This document shows positions 60,867 to 64,000 of a stretch of DNA of 64,000 nt, in pieces. The stretch covers positions 1 to 64,000 of the forward strand of contig NZ_JPKG01000032.1 in the NCBI RefSeq assembly GCF_000735605.1, read 5' to 3'. The position numbers and the translations under genes are program-made. Numbering within the stretch: the stretch's first letter is position 1; every line of letters begins with the position of its first letter. This DNA comes from Allobosea sp. LC85. Lineage in GTDB: Bacteria > Pseudomonadota > Alphaproteobacteria > Rhizobiales > Beijerinckiaceae. Below the pieces are notes generated by a model that was not told where the DNA came from, did not search any database, and saw nothing but the letters and a program-made list of their open reading frames with translations.

Positions 60867-61622
60867 TCAGGCCGGCCGCGCCGCCGCCAGCATGTAGTTC
60901 ACATCCATGTCGCGCGACGCCGACCAGCGATCCGTGAAAGGGTTGTAGGCCACACCGGTGCTCTCGCCGAGTTCCAGCCCGTTGCGCGCGATCGCAGACT
61001 CGAGTTCCTCCGGCGTAACGAATTTCTCCCAGTCATGCGTGCCGCGGGGCAGCCAGCGCAGGACATATTCGGCGCCGACGATCGCCAGCGCATAGGATTT
61101 CAGCGTGCGGTTGAGCGTCGCCATCACCAGGAGCCCGCCGGGCTTCACCGCCGCGCAGCAGGCGCCGACGAAGGCCTCGACATCCGCAACATGCTCGACC
61201 ACCTCCATGGCGAGCACGATGTCGAAGCGCCGACCCTCGGCAACGAGACTCTCGATCGTCGTCTCGCGATAGTCGATCGCAAGCCCGCCGCGTTCGGCAT
61301 GGGCGCGGGCGACCGAGATATTGGTCGGAGCGGGATCGAGCCCGGTGACCTCGGCGCCGAGCCGTGCCAGTGGCTCCGACAGCACGCCGCCGCCGCAGCC
61401 GATATCGACCAGCGCCAGCCCCTCCAGCGCCCGCAACGATTTCGGATCGCGGCCGAAGCGTTCGCAGGCGAGATCCTTGACGAAACCGAGCCGCACCGGA
61501 TTGAACTTGTGCAGCACGGCCATGGGGCCCTTCGGGTCCCACCAGGTCCTGGCCATGGCATCGAAGCGCGCGACCTCGGCAGCATCGATCGTCGAGCCGG
61601 TTTGAGACGCTGCGGATGCCAT
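60867..61622 (-). CDS. ubiG: Ubiquinone biosynthesis O-methyltransferase UbiG
   Basis: 251 residues, the normal UbiG length. The N-terminal ARTWWDPKGPMAVLHKFNPV is the UbiG hallmark. SAM motif I is LVDIGCGGGVLSEPLARLG, then VTGLDPAP and LAMEVVEHVADVEAF. The C-terminal RGTHDWEKFVTPEEL also fits. It catalyses both O-methylations of the ubiquinone head group at the membrane. ATG 61622 follows AAGGGGGA. It is divergent from lysC, a pairing common in the order, with a 148-base shared promoter region. Confidence 0.95.
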   Translation of the reverse strand: MASAASQTGSTIDAAEVARFDAMARTWWDPKGPMAVLHKFNPVRLGFVKDLACERFGRDPKSLRALEGLALVDIGCGGGVLSEPLARLGAEVTGLDPAPTNISVARAHAERGGLAIDYRETTIESLVAEGRRFDIVLAMEVVEHVADVEAFVGACCAAVKPGGLLVMATLNRTLKSYALAIVGAEYVLRWLPRGTHDWEKFVTPEELESAIARNGLELGESTGVAYNPFTDRWSASRDMDVNYMLAAARPA

Positions 61623-61770
61623 GCGTGATTCCCCCTTTGTGCCAATCGGGCGCGGACCGCATTGACACTTGCGGTGCTGCCCGTCATCTACACCCGCCCT
61701 TCGCCCGGCGCGAGGGTGACCTTTCGTCCCGGCACGTCGCCGGGCGTTTCTAGAGAGCCCTTGGACCGCT

Positions 61771-63009
61771 ATGGCCCGTCTGGTGATGAAATTCGGCGGA
61801 ACCTCCGTCGCCACTGTCGAGCGTATCAAGAATGCCGCCCGCCACGTCAAACGCGAGTTCGACGCCGGCAACGAGGTCGCAGTCGTCGTCTCCGCCATGT
61901 CGGGCAAGACCAACGAGCTCGTGGCGTGGTGCAAGGAGGCGGCACCGCTGCACGACCATGCCGAATATGACGCCGTGGTCGCATCCGGCGAGCAGGTCAC
62001 GTCCGGCCTGATGGCGATCGTGCTGCAGTCCATGGGCTTGCCGGCGCGCTCCTGGCAGGGCTGGCAAATCCCGATCTTCGGTTCGGACGCCCATGGCTCC
62101 GCCCGCATCGAGGGCGTCGACGGCGCCGGCATCCTCGCCGGGTTCGACCGCAACCGCGAAATCGCGGTCTGTTCCGGCTTCCAGGGCGTGCACGCGACGA
62201 CGAACCGCGTCGTCACGCTCGGGCGCGGCGGCTCCGATACCAGCGCGGTCGCGCTTGCCGCCGGCCTCAAGGCCGATCGCTGTGATATCTATACGGATGT
62301 CGACGGCGTCTACACCACCGACCCGCGCGTCGTGCCGAAGGCGCGGCGCATGGACAGGGTCTCCTTCGAAGAGATGCTGGAAATGGCCTCGCTCGGCTCG
62401 AAAGTGCTGCAAGTGCGCTCGGTCGAGATCGCCATGGTCCAGCGCGTGCCGACCTATGTGCGCTCCTCCTTCGACGACCCCGACAACCCCAATCCAGGCA
62501 CCCTCATCTGCGACGAGGACGACATCGTGGAACAGCAGATCGTCACCGGCATCGCGTTTTCGCGCGACGAAGCCCAGATCACGCTCCGGCGTGTCGCCGA
62601 CAAGCCGGGCGTGGCCGCGGCCATCTTCGGCCCGCTCGCCGACGCCAATATCAATGTCGACATGATCATCCAGGTCGTCTCGGACGACCAGGCGACCACG
62701 GACATCACCTTCACCGTCCCGACCGCCGATTACGAGCGCGCCAAGGCGCTGCTCGAGAGCCGTCACGACAGCATCTCCTATCAGAGCCTGCAGGGCGCGA
62801 CCGATGTGGTGAAGATCTCCGCCATCGGCGTCGGCATGCGCAGCCATGCCGGTGTCGCCGCCCGCGCCTTCCGCGCGCTGGCGGAGAAAGGCATCAACAT
62901 CCGCGCGATTACGACCTCCGAGATCAAGTTCTCGGTGCTGATCGACGCTGCCTATACCGAGCTCGCGGTGCGGACGCTGCACTCGCTCTATGGGCTGGAT
63001 GCGGCCTGA
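61771..63009 (+). CDS. lysC: Aspartate kinase
   Basis: 412 residues. The kinase domain opens ARLVMKFGGTSVATVERIKN (KFGGTS phosphate-binding motif), continues with GRGGSDTSAVALAAGLKADR and YTDVDGVYTTDPRVVPKARR. Two ACT domains occupy about 265-410 (KPGVAAAIFGPLADANINVD, SHAGVAARAFRALAEKGINI) and give feedback control by lysine and threonine in this class. First step of lysine, threonine and methionine synthesis. A good intrinsic terminator follows the gene. Confidence 0.96.
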   Translation: MARLVMKFGGTSVATVERIKNAARHVKREFDAGNEVAVVVSAMSGKTNELVAWCKEAAPLHDHAEYDAVVASGEQVTSGLMAIVLQSMGLPARSWQGWQIPIFGSDAHGSARIEGVDGAGILAGFDRNREIAVCSGFQGVHATTNRVVTLGRGGSDTSAVALAAGLKADRCDIYTDVDGVYTTDPRVVPKARRMDRVSFEEMLEMASLGSKVLQVRSVEIAMVQRVPTYVRSSFDDPDNPNPGTLICDEDDIVEQQIVTGIAFSRDEAQITLRRVADKPGVAAAIFGPLADANINVDMIIQVVSDDQATTDITFTVPTADYERAKALLESRHDSISYQSLQGATDVVKISAIGVGMRSHAGVAARAFRALAEKGINIRAITTSEIKFSVLIDAAYTELAVRTLHSLYGLDAA

Positions 63010-63058
63010 GCTTCGGCGGGCCTTCGATCCGGCTCACATTGCGCCCATCAATGAACAG

Positions 63059-63090
63059 CCCGGCAGGCAGAGCTGCCGGGTCCTTTCTTT
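63059..63090 (+). terminator. Rho-independent terminator of lysC
   Basis: CCCGGCAG at 63059-63066 pairs perfectly with CTGCCGGG at 63073-63080 around a 6-base loop, followed by TCCTTTCTTTTT. It lies 50 bases after the lysC stop on the plus strand. Confidence 0.88.
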
Positions 63091-63147
63091 TTGCATCGAC
63101 CACAACGGATCCCGCAGCCGCAAGGGAACAGGCCGTCAGCCAAGCGC

Positions 63148-64000
63148 TCATTCCCAGAATGGCTTTGTCGCTTCGAACTTCCGCCATTTCCTCAAGAGGC
63201 CCTTGGCCGCCTCGACCTGCTCGCGGCGCTGCCAGCCGATGATCGCGCCCGTGGCATAATGCAGACCGGGCGCGTCGGTGCACCGCCTGATCTCGTCGAG
63301 CAGGGGCTGCGTCGTCACGGCATCGTTGGCCGCGCCCAGCGCATCCTGGAGCCTGGCCATCCGCTTCAGGTATTTCCCGGCAGCGGGGTCATCGGCATGG
63401 AGCGGCAGGAAGAACTCAGTGGTGTAACGCAGCTTCTTCAACGAAAGCCTTAGCTCGTGACGCGCTTCCACCCCCATTTGCTTGAAATGGCGGCCGCGCT
63501 TCACCGATTTGCGGTGGCTGCGCGCCAGCGCGCGACGCGCCAGGCTGGAGACCGGCTCCGCGAGAATGGTCATGGCCGGGCTCGCAATGCCGTTGCGCCA
63601 GCCACGGCGCTCGAGCAGGCATCCGAAGGAGAGAAAGAAGCGGGTGGCTTCCGGACTTGCGAGCCTTTCGCGGATAGCGGCATAGCTTTGCGCCTGCAGC
63701 GGTTCGGCCAGTTTGCGAAGGCCGGAACAGTCGATATCCGAGACCGGCGTCTTCCCGATTCCGGTCAGGGTCTGCGTCAGGAAGACATCCCAATTGCGGG
63801 CAGGCCCCAACAGGCGCGCCAGGCGCTTCGCTTCGCTGACCAGCGGGGCAAGCGCCGGGGGAGCGAGCTCCCGGTCGAACAGCGAGAAGGCCGTGCGCAG
63901 CCGGCGCAAGGCAACCCGCATCTGATGGACCCCGTCGGGATCATCCCCCGTCTCGACGGCGGAGAGATTGGCCAGCAAATGCGCGTAGCCCTGGCCGAGA
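63148..64000 (-). CDS. CHAD-domain protein, 5' end beyond the window
   Basis: At least 284 residues. The open frame continues past 64000 without a stop (LGQGYAHLLANLSAVE precedes the first listed start, a TTG), so the gene is partial here. The CHAD helical domain shows the conserved basic motifs GVHQMRVALRRLRTAFSLFD, HELRLSLKKLRYTTEFFLP and LQDALGAANDAVTT, with His and Arg/Lys residues that bind polyphosphate. CHAD often follows a CYTH triphosphatase domain, which may lie in the missing part. It converges with lysC. Confidence 0.85.
   Translation of the reverse strand, partial: LGQGYAHLLANLSAVETGDDPDGVHQMRVALRRLRTAFSLFDRELAPPALAPLVSEAKRLARLLGPARNWDVFLTQTLTGIGKTPVSDIDCSGLRKLAEPLQAQSYAAIRERLASPEATRFFLSFGCLLERRGWRNGIASPAMTILAEPVSSLARRALARSHRKSVKRGRHFKQMGVEARHELRLSLKKLRYTTEFFLPLHADDPAAGKYLKRMARLQDALGAANDAVTTQPLLDEIRRCTDAPGLHYATGAIIGWQRREQVEAAKGLLRKWRKFEATKPFWE

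Overview
The window is GC-rich, gene-dense DNA from an alphaproteobacterium of the Hyphomicrobiales (Rhizobiales), most likely close to Bosea or a related methylotroph-like genus. The evidence is a Porin_2-type rhizobial porin, a TamA/TamB pair, divergent ubiG and lysC, ethylmalonyl-CoA pathway enzymes, many periplasmic-binding-protein transporters, and dispersed palindromes of the kind common in this order. The genus is inference. I see no rRNA, tRNA, CRISPR array, intact insertion sequence or prophage. All of it reads as chromosomal metabolic DNA.

Layout. 1-6427: an alpha/beta hydrolase, an OmpA-like protein with four internal repeats plus a small membrane-anchored partner, and a major porin with a clear terminator. 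6428-12759: tamB and tamA, overlapping by one base. 12948-14464: a hydratase of the FAH/MhpD type, a VOC-fold protein and a 44-residue ORF. 14511-22072: a catabolic island made of a DapA-family lyase, a complete tripartite tricarboxylate transporter (TctA, TctB, TctC), a PdxA-family dehydrogenase, a divergent SAF-domain dehydrogenase and a GntR/FCD regulator, with a perfect palindrome in the divergent promoter. 22079-23186: repeats, including four tandem copies of a 55-base unit, around a DUF4142 gene. 23685-33345: a shikimate/quinate-type catabolic operon (LysR regulator, AroE-like dehydrogenase with an NAD-type binding loop, complete LivJHMGF-type ABC importer, Gfo/Idh/MocA oxidoreductase, and a fused 3-dehydroshikimate dehydratase) that should feed protocatechuate.

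33458-39030: a Tat-exported metallo-beta-lactamase-fold hydrolase divergent from a LysR gene and a zinc alcohol dehydrogenase, then an MFS transporter divergent from an Lrp/AsnC regulator. 39061-39560 holds only repeats and a terminator. 39572-45764: a second complete Liv-type importer with an aldehyde dehydrogenase. Divergent from it, 46013-49181 encodes a class III CoA transferase, an acyl-CoA dehydrogenase lacking the usual catalytic glutamate, and a mesaconyl-C4-CoA-hydratase-like protein. 49185-52357: a glutathione transferase, strong palindromes, a Tat-exported CpdB-like nucleotidase and a decayed ABC ATPase fragment. 52368-59661: mcd and ccr, two committed ethylmalonyl-CoA pathway enzymes, with an EamA transporter, a YihY protein, two acetyltransferases (one AAC(6')-like) and a formamidase-family protein between them. 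59662-64000: two small proteins, ubiG, lysC with its terminator, and a CHAD-domain gene cut by the window edge.

The biology is that of a soil or plant-associated scavenger of organic acids and aromatic precursors. Three separate high-affinity uptake systems each sit with their own catabolic enzymes, and the ethylmalonyl-CoA genes allow growth on acetyl-CoA-yielding substrates. The most interesting leads are the unexplained TctABC/PdxA/SAF-dehydrogenase island with its putative GntR operator, the self-contained shikimate-to-protocatechuate uptake operon, and the CoA-transferase plus mesaconyl-C4-CoA-hydratase-like pair in the same 14 kb as mcd and ccr.
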